From Methylobacterium sp. E-005 (GTDB lineage Bacteria; Pseudomonadota; Alphaproteobacteria; Rhizobiales; Beijerinckiaceae): 64,000 nucleotides of DNA. The notes beneath the pieces were generated by a model. The model made no database searches. It saw nothing but the letters and a program-made list of their open reading frames with translations, and was not told the DNA's origin. The stretch is from positions 1 through 64,000 of the forward strand of contig NZ_JAKSYG010000238.1 in assembly GCF_022829725.1 (NCBI RefSeq), given 5' to 3'. The stretch's first letter is position 1. The number at the start of each line of letters is the position of its first letter. Positions 1 through 10,873 of this stretch are shown one piece after another. The position numbers and the translations under genes were made by a program.

Positions 1-2
1 TC

Positions 3-122
3 GCCTGCCCGCCGCCTCAGCCCTCGATGCCGGCGATCCGGCAGGCCATCTTGGATCACCTCAGTCGGCCGCCAGCGCAGCGATGCCCGCACTGTGACGC
101 CGATCTCAACCTGCCACCCTGA
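3..122 (+). CDS. Possible C-terminal fragment of a gene entering from the left edge
   Basis: One forward frame is open from the left edge to a TGA at 120-122. It ends in a plausible protein tail containing QRCPHCDADLNLPP, with a CPHC zinc-ribbon-like pair of cysteines. An ATG lies at 27, but I see no ribosome binding site, so this is more likely the end of a longer gene than a complete 31-residue one. The family cannot be named. Base composition here is GC-rich like the main chromosome, and it changes to AT-rich just downstream. Confidence 0.3.
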   Translation, partial: ACPPPQPSMPAIRQAILDHLSRPPAQRCPHCDADLNLPP

Positions 123-424
123 AACCAATCTGCCAAAGTAGTGCTAGTAGGCGGCCACGAAATGGCACCTGAAAAGCGCCGTTTCTGGCACTCTCAAGCC
201 AAGCCCGTAAGAAAAATGTCTTATAGCGAGAACTCAATTATTATTTGAATTTTTGTGCGATTTACCGTTAGTATTATCCGACTATAGTACAACTATCAAT
301 ATTTTGGATTTTACATTGATTTTCCACCTGATTTTCAATAAATCGCCGTCGTCGGGCGACCAGCGATGCTACCTTGATTTATGCTAAAATTCCTATAACC
401 GTGGCGAGAACAGGAGGCCTCGCG
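123..424. other. AT-rich gene-free stretch
   Basis: No gene is visible. From about 200 to 370 the sequence is markedly richer in A and T than anything else nearby, with runs such as attattatttgaatttttg. It probably holds the promoter of the small genes at 425-1171, but I cannot single out one -35/-10 pair. The shift in composition marks the start of a segment that looks foreign to the surrounding chromosome. Confidence 0.5.
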
Positions 425-829
425 ATGCGGAACGGAAGAGAATCATTGCAACTGGACAAAATTCGGTATGATCTTGCAGCCGCGAGTGTAGTCGTAAAGC
501 TCAATCGGCTCAGAATAGCTCTTAAATACTTCGATCCAAACCAGCCGCGCGTGCCAGCTGGCCAGCGCGAGGGTGGTCGATGGAGCGGAAATACTTCCGA
601 TCCTGATACACATCGCGTGGGAGCCGACACCCAACGCGTTGCAGAGAATTATAGTTTCGGAACGCTTGTCGCGCAGATCCCAAGAAAAATCGGATATGAT
701 TGTGTTTACAAATTTGATTTCGGGCACGTCATGGTCGAAGGCATGACAAATCTTGGATGCTCACCTTTCGTGCCATCCGCCGCAGTTAGACATGGCGTCT
801 TGTTGAACGATAATTTCGAAGGACGGTAA
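425..829 (+). CDS. Hypothetical protein with a FDPNQPRVPAGQ linker motif
   Basis: A 134-residue protein of unknown function. The ATG at 425 is chosen because a strong AGGAGG lies at 412-417, seven bases upstream; a longer frame back to a TTG at 374 lacks such a site. Near residues 38-54 it carries FDPNQPRVPAGQREGGRW. I recognise this Asp-Pro-x-Gln-Pro-Arg-x-Pro-Ala-Gly-Gln-x-x-Gly-Gly-x-Trp pattern from many small Rhizobiales proteins, including phage-associated and polymorphic-toxin-like ones. It has no signal peptide or membrane segment. The next gene starts three bases after its stop, so the two are surely co-transcribed. Codon use is AT-richer than neighbours, suggesting acquisition by transfer. 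A toxin/effector role with the next gene as partner is only a guess. Confidence 0.6.
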   Translation: MRNGRESLQLDKIRYDLAAASVVVKLNRLRIALKYFDPNQPRVPAGQREGGRWSGNTSDPDTHRVGADTQRVAENYSFGTLVAQIPRKIGYDCVYKFDFGHVMVEGMTNLGCSPFVPSAAVRHGVLLNDNFEGR

Positions 830-832
830 GTC

Positions 833-1171
833 ATGCAAACAGAGCCATATCTCCCAATTAACTTCACTATTTCGCCAGAGGCATGGGCAGAAATCGCAAA
901 CATCCGCCGTCAATGGGATAACAAATTTAGTGATAAATCTGACGTCTTGATGATTGGCTGGGGCAGGACTGTGCTAAATGATGGAAAATCCTGGGGTCAC
1001 GTGGTCATAAGCTTCTATGGAATCTCAGATAGAGGTAAAATTGAACATGGCATTCAAATACTTTCCGGGCATGAGGTTGTTTTTTTTACGACACCTGAAT
1101 TTTATGACAAATTTGAGGGTAAGGTAATAAGATTCGAGCCAGATAAGTCGTTCTTCCTGGCGCCGAGCTAA
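833..1171 (+). CDS. Hypothetical protein, partner of the 425-829 gene
   Basis: A 112-residue acidic, soluble-looking protein without signal peptide or membrane helices. The ATG at 833 follows ggacggtaagtc, a modest ribosome binding site overlapping the end of the upstream gene, so translation may be coupled. It has alternating hydrophobic strands (VLMIGWGRTV, HVVISFYGI, HEVVFFTTPEF) suggesting a small beta-rich fold, but I recognise no family. Two-gene units of an odd linker-motif protein followed by a small acidic protein can be effector-immunity or toxin-antitoxin pairs. That is inference from layout only. Base composition matches the upstream gene and differs from the GC-rich gene that follows on the other strand. 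Confidence 0.6.
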   Translation: MQTEPYLPINFTISPEAWAEIANIRRQWDNKFSDKSDVLMIGWGRTVLNDGKSWGHVVISFYGISDRGKIEHGIQILSGHEVVFFTTPEFYDKFEGKVIRFEPDKSFFLAPS

Positions 1172-1188
1172 TAATACCGGCGCTCAAA

Positions 1189-2223
1189 TCATTTCGTACC
1201 TTGTCCTCGAAACACGTCATCCCAAGCCGGCGGCAAGCCCGTCCACGATAAAGGCGCCCCCACCGCCTGCCCCGGCAAACTTGCGGCAGAAAACACCCCG
1301 CGTGCCACCGCCCGGGCCAGTACCCGCGCGGCGGCATCACCCAGACGCGCGAGATCCGCCACCGGCTCGGCTAGCGGCACGGCGCCGGTGGCTGCGGCAA
1401 ACACCAGATCGCCGTCGAGCGGCGTATGGGCCGGCACGAGGGCCCGGGCGAGGCCGTCCTGGGCCGCCACCGCGAGGCGGCGGCACTGGGCCTTGGTCAG
1501 GCCTGCGTCGGTCGCCACCACGGCGAGCGTCGTGGCGGCGCCCGGCAGCGCCCGGGCCGGGAAGGCGAGGGCGTCGGCCGGCACCCGGGCCGGTGAGCCC
1601 AGGCCGCCGAACTCGTCTCCCTCCTCGAAGGGCGCAGCCCAGAAATGCCGCCCGTCGCCGATCGTCGCGTTGCCGAAGGCGTTCACCGCCACGAGCGCCC
1701 CGACCCGGAACCCCGTGCCCGCCACCAGCGCGGAGGCCGAGCCGATCCCGCCCTTGAGCCGCCCGGTGCGCGCGCCGGTCCCGGCCCCCACGGAGCCCAG
1801 ATCGAAATCCTCGGCGGCCGCCGCGGCAGCCTGGAAGCCGAGTTCGCGGTAGGGCGGGTAGCGGCCCCATGCCTTGTCGCCGCCGTTGAGCAGATCGAAC
1901 AGGATCGCCCCGGGCACGATCGGCACCCGCATCCCGCCGACGGAGAAGCCGCGTCCGGCCTCGGCGAGCCACGCCGTCACGCCCGCCGCCGCGTCGAGCC
2001 CGAAGGCCGAGCCCCCCGACAGCACCAGGGCGTCGATCCGCTCCACGGTGCGCTCGGGATCGAGCAGGTCGGTCTCCCGGGTCCCCGGTCCGCCGCCCCG
2101 CACGTCCACCGAGGCGATCACCGGCGCGTCGAACAGGACCGCGGTGACGCCGCTGGCGATCCGCAGATCGCTCGCGTGGCCGACCCGCAGCCCGGGAATA
2201 TCCGTGATGCAATTGCGCAGCAT
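1189..2223 (-). CDS. P1 family (S58/DmpA-like) peptidase
   Basis: A 344-residue member of the DmpA / L-aminopeptidase-D-esterase group, N-terminal nucleophile hydrolases that self-cleave into two chains. Visible family blocks are the opening NCITDIPGLRVGHA, the ERIDALVLSGGSAFGLDAA stretch, GSVGAGTGARTGRLKGGIGSAS near residues 143-164, and TTLAVVATDAGLT in the C-terminal half. In this family the new N-terminus lies at the start of that last block. Here the residue is Thr rather than the Ser of Ochrobactrum DmpA, as in other Thr-type members. It is cytoplasmic with no leader. It is transcribed divergently from the oxidoreductase at 2334, and the 110 bases between them must hold both promoters. 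The natural peptide or amide substrate cannot be read from sequence. Confidence 0.88.
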   Translation of the reverse strand: MLRNCITDIPGLRVGHASDLRIASGVTAVLFDAPVIASVDVRGGGPGTRETDLLDPERTVERIDALVLSGGSAFGLDAAAGVTAWLAEAGRGFSVGGMRVPIVPGAILFDLLNGGDKAWGRYPPYRELGFQAAAAAAEDFDLGSVGAGTGARTGRLKGGIGSASALVAGTGFRVGALVAVNAFGNATIGDGRHFWAAPFEEGDEFGGLGSPARVPADALAFPARALPGAATTLAVVATDAGLTKAQCRRLAVAAQDGLARALVPAHTPLDGDLVFAAATGAVPLAEPVADLARLGDAAARVLARAVARGVFSAASLPGQAVGAPLSWTGLPPAWDDVFRGQGTK

Positions 2224-2333
2224 CGGCGGAGCTTGCCACGCCGGGCGATCGACGCAAATGCCCGCAGGCGCCGCGGACCGCCCAATCGGGTTCTCCGGTT
2301 GGTCAAGCGGCAGACCGGATCGAGGAGCACGCC

Positions 2334-3203
2334 ATGGACGTCGGATTCATCGGAATGGGGCGGATGGGCCGGGCCATGGCCGCCAGCCTCGCGCGCGAAG
2401 GCCACACGGTCCGCGCCTGGAACCGCTCGCCGGAGGCCGCGAAGGGCATCGCGGGGGTGACGCCGGTGGGCAGCGCCGCGGAGGCCTTCGCGGGCGACGC
2501 CGTCATCACCATGCTGGCCGACGACGCGGCGCTCGAGGCCGTGATCGTGGCCGGCGGCCTGCTCGACCGGGCAAAGCGCCCGGGCGTGCATGTCGGCATG
2601 AGCACGATCTCGGTGGCCCTGGCGAAGCAGCTCGCGGCCGTCCATGAACGCGCAGGCGTCCCCTACATCTCGGCGCCGGTCTTCGGCCGGCCGGACGTGG
2701 CCGAGGCGGGCAAGCTCAACATCGTGGCGGCCGGCGCGACCGACCAAATCGACCGCGCCGCCCCGCTGCTCGACGCCATGGGCGCCAGGACCTGGCGGTT
2801 CGGCGCGGATCCGGTGCGGGCGAACGCCGTCAAGCTCGCCGGCAACTTCATGCTGATCTCGGCCATCGAGGCCATGGCGGAGGCCTGCAGCCTGACCGAG
2901 GGCCACGGCGTGCCGGGCGCCGACTTCCTCGACCTGATGACCAACACCCTGTTCGCCTCGCCGGTCTACAAGGGCTACGGCGCCTCGATCGCCCAGAACC
3001 GCTACGAGCCCCCGGGCTTCATCCTCAAGCTCGGCGCCAAGGACGTGCGGCTCGCCCTCCAGGCCGCCGAGGGCGCGGGCGTGCCGATGCCCTTCGCCAG
3101 CGTCCTGCGCGACGGCCTGATCGAGGCGATCAGCCATGGCGATGGCGAGAAGGACCTCGCGGCGCTCGCCCGCGTCGCCGCACGGCGTGCAGGTCAGGGT
3201 TGA
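2334..3203 (+). CDS. NAD(P)-dependent beta-hydroxyacid dehydrogenase (3-hydroxyisobutyrate dehydrogenase family)
   Basis: A 289-residue oxidoreductase. The N-terminus MDVGFIGMGRMGRAMAASL is the Rossmann dinucleotide site (GxGxMG, residues 6-11) of the 3-hydroxyisobutyrate / tartronate semialdehyde reductase / GLYR family. Around residue 108, ISAPVFGRPDVAEAGKL corresponds to the substrate-binding segment. VKLAGNFMLISAIEAMAEA (about 167-185) carries the catalytic Lys, in the KLxxN motif. The ATG at 2334 has a GAGGAG ribosome binding site at 2322-2327. The segment APVFGRPD differs from the DAPVSGG of classical HIBADH, so a glyoxylate/succinic-semialdehyde reductase-like or imine-reductase-like role is as likely as valine catabolism. 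Neighbours give no pathway hint. Confidence 0.85.
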   Translation: MDVGFIGMGRMGRAMAASLAREGHTVRAWNRSPEAAKGIAGVTPVGSAAEAFAGDAVITMLADDAALEAVIVAGGLLDRAKRPGVHVGMSTISVALAKQLAAVHERAGVPYISAPVFGRPDVAEAGKLNIVAAGATDQIDRAAPLLDAMGARTWRFGADPVRANAVKLAGNFMLISAIEAMAEACSLTEGHGVPGADFLDLMTNTLFASPVYKGYGASIAQNRYEPPGFILKLGAKDVRLALQAAEGAGVPMPFASVLRDGLIEAISHGDGEKDLAALARVAARRAGQG

Positions 3204-3299
3204 GCCGAGCATGAATGCTGCAGCCTTAATGCGAAATTTAAGACTCCGTTCAAATAAACGTTACAGTGTCTGGGCGTCTTCAGACGCGGATACCAGCAC

Positions 3300-5018
3300 A
3301 TGTTTCGACGACTCGTCTCGCTACGCGCGATGTCCCTGTCCACGAAGGTGATCCTCTTGGCGATGCTCGCGGTGTCCCTCACCGCGGGCGCTATCTCGAT
3401 CACCGTGTCGCGGCAGACGTGGTCGCAGATGGAGGATCGCCAGCGCACCAACGGCGAGCGCAACCTGCGCACGCTCGCCCTGGTTCTGGCCGAGCGCGTT
3501 TCGGGCGCGACCACGGAGCTGTCCGGCACCCGGGTCGCCAGGGTCGTCGCGCCGAGCCTGTCGGGCTTCGCGGACGCGGCCGTGGTGGACAACGCCGTCG
3601 CCTATTCGGGGGGGACGGCCACGGTCTTCAGCTTCGAGGCCGCGACCGACAGCTTCGTACGCCGCCAGACGACGGTCCGCCGCGAGGACGGCGCCCGCGC
3701 GATCGGCACCGCGCTCGCCCCCGACAGCCCGGCCCAGGCCGCCGTGCGCGCCGGCAAGACCTACGAGGGTCCGGCGATGCTGTTCGGGCGCCGCTACTAC
3801 ACGGTCTACCAGCCCACCTTCGATTCCGTCGGGGCGGTGAACGGCCTGCTGTTCGTCGGCCTGCCGATCGAGATGTATTTCGATGCCCACGCGCAGACGA
3901 TGACGAGCCTCGGCATCGCGGCGCTGATCATCGCGGCGCTGGTCTGCGCGCTCGTAGGCTTCGCGGCGGCGCGCCTGTTCCGGCCCTTCTCTACGATTGC
4001 GGCCCGGATCGAGGGTCTGGCGGCCGGCGATCTCGAGACGCCGATCCCCCATGCCGAGCGCGGCAACGAGATCGGCGCGGTGGCCCGGTCGGTCGAGGTG
4101 CTGCGCGGGACCGGCCTGCGGACGCGGGAACTCGAAGGCCTGCAGAGCGCCGGCGCCGCCGACGAGGCGCGGCGCCGCGCCAATCTCGACCACGCCATCG
4201 AGGCGTTCCGTGGACAGGTCGTCGTGCTGAAGGGCGCGCTCACCGCCAGCACGGGCTCGATGCGCGACCGAGCCGGCGAGATGGCGGCGAGTTCCGCCGA
4301 GGCCGAGGGCGCGGTCGCCGAGACCGAGCGGGGCTCGCACGAGACTTCGGCGAGCGTCCAGACCGTGGCGAGCGCCGCCGAGGAGCTCTCCGCCTCGATC
4401 AGCGAGATCGGCGGGCAGCTCAATCAGGCCGAGGCCCTGGTGGCGACGGCCAGCGCGGATTCGGACGCGATGAATGCCGAGATCGGCGGCCTCGCCGAGG
4501 CCACCGGCCGCATCGGCACCGTGGTCGGCCTGATCCGGCAGATCGCCGAGCAGACCAACCTGCTGGCGCTCAACGCCACGATCGAGGCAGCCCGCGCCGG
4601 AACGGCTGGACGCGGCTTCGCCGTGGTGGCCTCCGAGGTGAAGGCGCTCGCCGAGCAGACCGCCAAGGCCACCCAGGAGATCTCCGGCCAGATCGCCGGC
4701 GTCCAGAATTCCACCGCGGCCACCGTGGCGGCGATCGGCCGGATGGGCGAGCGGATGCGCGCGGTCAGCATGACCACGGGCGGCATCGCCGCCTCGGTGA
4801 GCGCCCAGAGCGCGGCCACCGCCGAGATCTCCCGCAACGTCGCCGAGACGGCTGGCGCCACGGAGGCGATCGCCAGCGGCCTGTCCACGGTGGCGGGCGC
4901 CGCCCGGCGCTCCGCCCGGATGGCCGCCACCGTCACCGAGGCGGCCCAGACGGTCGATACCGTGGCGGCCGAGCTGGAGGGCGAGATCGAGCGCTTCCTG
5001 GCGCAGGTCGCGGCCTGA
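3300..5018 (+). CDS. Methyl-accepting chemotaxis protein
   Basis: A 572-residue chemoreceptor of the inner membrane. Transmembrane helix 1 is at residues 17-36, followed by a periplasmic sensor of about 165 residues. Its strand pattern (RRYYTVYQPTFDSVGAVNGLLFVGLPIE) looks like a Cache domain. Helix 2 is at about 203-226 and a HAMP linker at 222-275. A long coiled-coil signalling domain carries the conserved hairpin tip, LIRQIAEQTNLLALNATIEA, at 411-430. It would pass ligand occupancy to a CheA/CheW complex. No CWxxF-type receptor-modification tail is present. There is no che gene nearby, so it is an orphan receptor. Its 97-base upstream gap is AT-rich and probably contains its promoter. Confidence 0.93.
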   Translation: MFRRLVSLRAMSLSTKVILLAMLAVSLTAGAISITVSRQTWSQMEDRQRTNGERNLRTLALVLAERVSGATTELSGTRVARVVAPSLSGFADAAVVDNAVAYSGGTATVFSFEAATDSFVRRQTTVRREDGARAIGTALAPDSPAQAAVRAGKTYEGPAMLFGRRYYTVYQPTFDSVGAVNGLLFVGLPIEMYFDAHAQTMTSLGIAALIIAALVCALVGFAAARLFRPFSTIAARIEGLAAGDLETPIPHAERGNEIGAVARSVEVLRGTGLRTRELEGLQSAGAADEARRRANLDHAIEAFRGQVVVLKGALTASTGSMRDRAGEMAASSAEAEGAVAETERGSHETSASVQTVASAAEELSASISEIGGQLNQAEALVATASADSDAMNAEIGGLAEATGRIGTVVGLIRQIAEQTNLLALNATIEAARAGTAGRGFAVVASEVKALAEQTAKATQEISGQIAGVQNSTAATVAAIGRMGERMRAVSMTTGGIAASVSAQSAATAEISRNVAETAGATEAIASGLSTVAGAARRSARMAATVTEAAQTVDTVAAELEGEIERFLAQVAA

Positions 5019-5381
5019 CGCCTACGTTTCGAAAGGGTGCAGGCGGAAGCGGACCGGCCTGCGCCCTTCCCCCATACGGAGCTTGTGGGGTTCACACATC
5101 CGCTTCAACGGGACGGCATCAGGATTGACCGCGGGTCCCCTCTCCCGTGCGGGAGGGGGACAGGGTGAGGGATCAGGTCCCCCCAGTGAAGGCGCAACCT
5201 GCCGGCGCGTCGACTCCGTGCCCTATTCTGAGCGTTCTCGTCCCTCACCCCAACCCTTTCCCGCACGGGAGAGGGAGGGCTGTCGCGCCCTGTCGCCAGC
5301 GGCAGCGTCCGCCGGCGACGGTGAACATCGTCGGTGCGTGCGACCCGGGCGCGTCGTCTTTCTAAAGCGGCAGCCCGCGCT
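5019..5381. repeat. Gene-free region with a paired inverted palindromic repeat
   Basis: This 363-base gap between convergent genes has no convincing reading frame. It holds two copies, in opposite orientation, of one repeat. The left copy at about 5138-5173 has core CCCTCTCCCGTGCGGGAG followed by GGGTGAGGGA. The right copy at about 5241-5276 reads the same on the other strand. Each core is itself palindromic (CTCCCGTGCGGGAG), so the pair can fold into one large stem or two small ones. The layout fits a REP/BIME-type intergenic element, which may act as a transcription barrier between convergent genes. Confidence 0.65.
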
Positions 5382-6242
5382 TCAGAGCCCGAACCGGGCG
5401 AAGGCGGCGCGCTCCTCGACGGCCGCCAGCGCGCCTTCGGCAAGGTCGCTGATCCCGCCCGGCGCGCCGCCCCGGCGCAGCAGGCGGGACAGAAACCCGC
5501 CCCGCGCCTCGGCAACGAGCCGGAGGTCCACCTTCTCGCCGAAGCGGGCCCGCATCACCGTGCGCACGTCGCCCAGCGCATCGACGAGGCCGAGGGGCAG
5601 CGCCTGCCGGCCGGTCCAGACCGCGCCGGTGAACAGGTTTTCGCCCTTCGACAGCGTCGGGCGCCGCGCCGTGACGAGGCCCGTGAACAGGTCCTGCACG
5701 TCCGCCTGAATCCGCTTCAGCCGCTCCACGTCCGCCGGGTCCTCCGGGCGGAACGGGTCGAGCATCGACTTGGCCTCGCCCTGGGTGTGCACCCGCCGCT
5801 CGACGCCGAGCTTCTCCAACAGACCGTGAAAGCCGAACCCCGCCGAGACCACGCCGATCGAGCCGATGATCGAAGTCGGGTCGGCGACGATCTCGTCGGC
5901 CGCGCAGGCGATCATGTAGCCGCCCGAGGCCGCGACATCCTCCACGAAGGCGATCACCGGCAGGCTCTTCTCCGCGGCCAGCGCCCGGATCCGGCGGTGA
6001 ATCAGGTGCGACTGCGCGGGCGAGCCCCCCGGCGAGTTGATCACGAGGGCCACCGCCTTGACCCCAGGCATCCCGAAGGCCCGCTCCAGGCTGCCAGCCA
6101 CACCGCCGATCGAGAGACCCGGGCGGATCGGTGAGACCGCTCCGATCGTCCCCGAGAGTCGGACTACGGCGACCCGCGGGCGGCGGTCGCGGAAGCGGCG
6201 CGGCAGGAGGGTGCGGAGGGAATCGGACAACGCGAACGCCAT
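5382..6242 (-). CDS. sppA: S49 family signal peptide peptidase (SppA-like)
   Basis: A 286-residue short-form S49 peptidase. After an N-terminal strand, VAVVRLSGTIG, it has the oxyanion-side motif VALVINSPGGSPAQS (64-78). The nucleophile Ser106 sits in VAASGGYMIACAADEIVADP, and general-base Lys158 in QGEAKSMLDPF. The Ser-Lys spacing of 52 matches the SppA family. It lacks the N-terminal transmembrane helix of E. coli SppA and is about half the length of double-domain forms, like archaeal/alphaproteobacterial SppA. It may therefore be peripheral at the membrane, degrading cleaved signal peptides or small membrane proteins. It ends against the repeat at 5019-5381. Confidence 0.88.
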   Translation of the reverse strand: MAFALSDSLRTLLPRRFRDRRPRVAVVRLSGTIGAVSPIRPGLSIGGVAGSLERAFGMPGVKAVALVINSPGGSPAQSHLIHRRIRALAAEKSLPVIAFVEDVAASGGYMIACAADEIVADPTSIIGSIGVVSAGFGFHGLLEKLGVERRVHTQGEAKSMLDPFRPEDPADVERLKRIQADVQDLFTGLVTARRPTLSKGENLFTGAVWTGRQALPLGLVDALGDVRTVMRARFGEKVDLRLVAEARGGFLSRLLRRGGAPGGISDLAEGALAAVEERAAFARFGL

Positions 6243-6457
6243 GGGATCTTACGCGGCTCGTCTGGAGATCGAAGAGGGAACGGCCCGGCTGGGTCTACCG
6301 GAAACTGGGCGTTCCTTAACCCCAAGCAAGGGTGGTGCGTCTGCGCAGTCTCGCGGACCGAACCGTTTGCCGACCTTGGCCGTTCCTGCGCGTGGTGCAG
6401 CTGTCGCACCGACCCGGATCCGCAGGGCTATCCGGGCGCCAACACGGGAGAGAGACG

Positions 6458-6808
6458 ATGCGACCCTGGCCTATCCTGGTCCTCCTGGCCGCGCTGATCG
6501 GCGGGTTGGCGGGCGCGCCCGCCCGCGCGGCGCCCCTTCCGGTCCCCGTGACCGCCGAGGCCGCGGCGCCCGCCCCCGTGGTGCAGCTCGCCCGCTGGCA
6601 CTACCGGCGCCATTGGCACCGGCGTCATCACTACCGGCGCCACTGGCACCACCGCCGCCATCACTGGCACCACCGTCACCACGGGTACCGCCACCACTAC
6701 GGACACCGGCACTTCGCGCGCCGGCACTTCGGGCACCGCCACCACGCGGCGCGGCCCTATGCGTCCCACGGCCGTCCGGCGGGCCAGCGGCGTCTCACGT
6801 TCTACTGA
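6458..6808 (+). CDS. Small secreted histidine-rich protein
   Basis: A 116-residue protein with a clear Sec signal peptide (MRPWPILVLLAALIGGLAGAPARA). The mature part is dominated by His, Arg, Trp and Tyr from about residue 46, in repeats of the type RHWHxRHHYxRHWH. The ATG at 6458 follows GGGAGAGAG at 6446-6454; longer in-frame starts upstream lack a leader. Similar HxH-rich exported proteins are common in Rhizobiales but uncharacterised. The side chains could bind Ni, Zn, Cu or Co in the periplasm. Low-complexity composition makes homology claims unreliable. It is monocistronic, with gyrA following after 190 bases. Confidence 0.75.
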   Translation: MRPWPILVLLAALIGGLAGAPARAAPLPVPVTAEAAAPAPVVQLARWHYRRHWHRRHHYRRHWHHRRHHWHHRHHGYRHHYGHRHFARRHFGHRHHAARPYASHGRPAGQRRLTFY

Positions 6809-6864
6809 GCCGAGCGACCCGCGGCCCTGCCTTTTCCGGCCGGGTCGCGGGCCAGTCGGCGCGC

Positions 6865-6893
6865 TTGCGAACGGCCTCGGAAAACCTTATTTA
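6865..6893 (+). promoter_or_regulatory. Possible sigma-70 promoter for gyrA
   Basis: TTGCGA at 6865-6870 is separated by 17 bases from TATTTA at 6888-6893, about 105 bases before the gyrA start and just after the end of the His-rich gene. Spacing is ideal but hexamer matches are only partial (4/6 and 3/6), so this is tentative. Confidence 0.3.
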
Positions 6894-6998
6894 ACCGTCT
6901 GATATCACTGCTCTTCCGAGAGGCCGTTCCGGCGCATCGCGCGCCAGCCTGGAGCGGCCGAGAGCACCGCCCGTCCGGGCTTCAGAACGGAAACCGAC

Positions 6999-9746
<2,748 letters not shown>

Positions 9747-9795
9747 GGCCTCAGCCGGTTCCGTCCGGCGCGAAAATGCTCTAGGTCGGGGCGCG

Positions 9796-10299
9796 ATGAC
9801 CCGCACTGCCCTCTACGCCGGCTCGTTCGATCCGGTCACGAACGGCCATCTCGACGTGGTCCGCCAAGCCTGCCGGCTGGTGGACCGCCTTGTGATTGCC
9901 ATCGGCGTCCATCCCGGCAAGGCGCCGCTGTTCTCCGCCGAGGAACGCGCAGCGCTCCTCACCGAGACCTGCGGGCCGGTGGCGGCGGAGGAGGGGGCAT
10001 CCCTGGAGATCGTCACCTTCGACGACCTCGCGGTCTCGGCCGCCCGGCGCTGCGGCGCCGCGATCTTCATCCGCGGCCTGCGCGACGGCACGGATCTCGA
10101 CTACGAGATGCAGCTCGCCGGGATGAACGGCGCCATGGCGCCGGAGGTGCAGACCGTGTTCCTGCCCGCCTCAATCCAGGCACGCCCGATCACCGCGACG
10201 CTGGTGCGCCAGATCGCCGGCATGGGCGGGGATGTCTCGCCCTTCGTGCCCGCTTCCGTCGCGGCGCGCCTGCGGCAGCGCTTCGCCGCCCATTCCTGA
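9796..10299 (+). CDS. coaD: Phosphopantetheine adenylyltransferase
   Basis: A 167-residue enzyme of the penultimate step of coenzyme A synthesis (4'-phosphopantetheine + ATP to dephospho-CoA). It belongs to the nucleotidyltransferase superfamily: ALYAGSFDPVTNGHLDVV (6-23) contains the TxGHxx-type ATP site (NGH). FIRGLRDGTDLDYEMQLAGMN (about 91-111) is the CoaD-specific substrate loop, and ATLVRQIAGMGGDVSPFVP (about 134-152) is the ISSTxVR-like ATP motif. Length and motif order are normal. The next gene, a cyclophilin, begins 18 bases later, so gyrA-coaD-ppi may form one transcript, a gene order I know from other Rhizobiales. Confidence 0.96.
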   Translation: MTRTALYAGSFDPVTNGHLDVVRQACRLVDRLVIAIGVHPGKAPLFSAEERAALLTETCGPVAAEEGASLEIVTFDDLAVSAARRCGAAIFIRGLRDGTDLDYEMQLAGMNGAMAPEVQTVFLPASIQARPITATLVRQIAGMGGDVSPFVPASVAARLRQRFAAHS

Positions 10300-10317
10300 T
10301 CACCTGAAAGGACTTCG

Positions 10318-10866
10318 ATGAACCGACGCCACGCCCTCCTCGCGCTCGCCCTCACGCTCGGCACCGCCAATGTGGCCCAGGCCGCCGACGCCAACACGGT
10401 CTATCTTCAGACCAAGGATGGCCGGATCACCATCGAGCTGCGGCCGGAACTGGCGCCCAAGCATGTCAAGCAGATCAAGACGCTGGTGTCACAGGGCTTC
10501 TACAACGGCCTGAAGTTCCACCGGGTCATCGACGGCTTCATGGCGCAGACCGGTGACCCGAAGGGCAACGGCACCGGCGGCTCTAGCCTGCCCAACATCC
10601 CGGCGGAGTTCTCGCAATCGGCCCAGTTCCGCCGCGGCACGGTCGGCATGGCCCGCTCGCAGGATCCGAACTCGGCCAATTCGCAGTTCTTCATCTGCCT
10701 CGCCGATGCGCCGAACCTGAACGGCCAGTACACGATCGTGGGCAACGTCACCGACGGGCTCGACGTGCTGGACAAGATCAAGAAGGCTGCCCCCGGCGCG
10801 CCGGGCGGCACGGTGCAGGACCCGGACAAGATCGTCAGCATGACGCTGGCCGAGAAGGCCAAGTAG
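10318..10866 (+). CDS. ppiA: Periplasmic peptidyl-prolyl cis-trans isomerase (cyclophilin)
   Basis: A 182-residue cyclophilin with a Sec signal peptide (MNRRHALLALALTLGTANVAQA), so it acts on folding proteins in the periplasm. The catalytic core shows FHRVIDGFMAQTGDP, with the active-site Arg in FHRVI and Gln in MAQTGD, then RGTVGMARSQDPNSANSQFFICLAD and the NGQYTIVGNV block. AAAGGA at 10305-10310 is its ribosome binding site. It is followed after seven bases by a secreted hypothetical protein, then by a cytoplasmic paralogue at 11450. The two cyclophilins share extensive identity, so this is probably an old duplication in which one copy gained a leader. Confidence 0.93.
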   Translation: MNRRHALLALALTLGTANVAQAADANTVYLQTKDGRITIELRPELAPKHVKQIKTLVSQGFYNGLKFHRVIDGFMAQTGDPKGNGTGGSSLPNIPAEFSQSAQFRRGTVGMARSQDPNSANSQFFICLADAPNLNGQYTIVGNVTDGLDVLDKIKKAAPGAPGGTVQDPDKIVSMTLAEKAK

Positions 10867-10873
10867 CGGCCGC

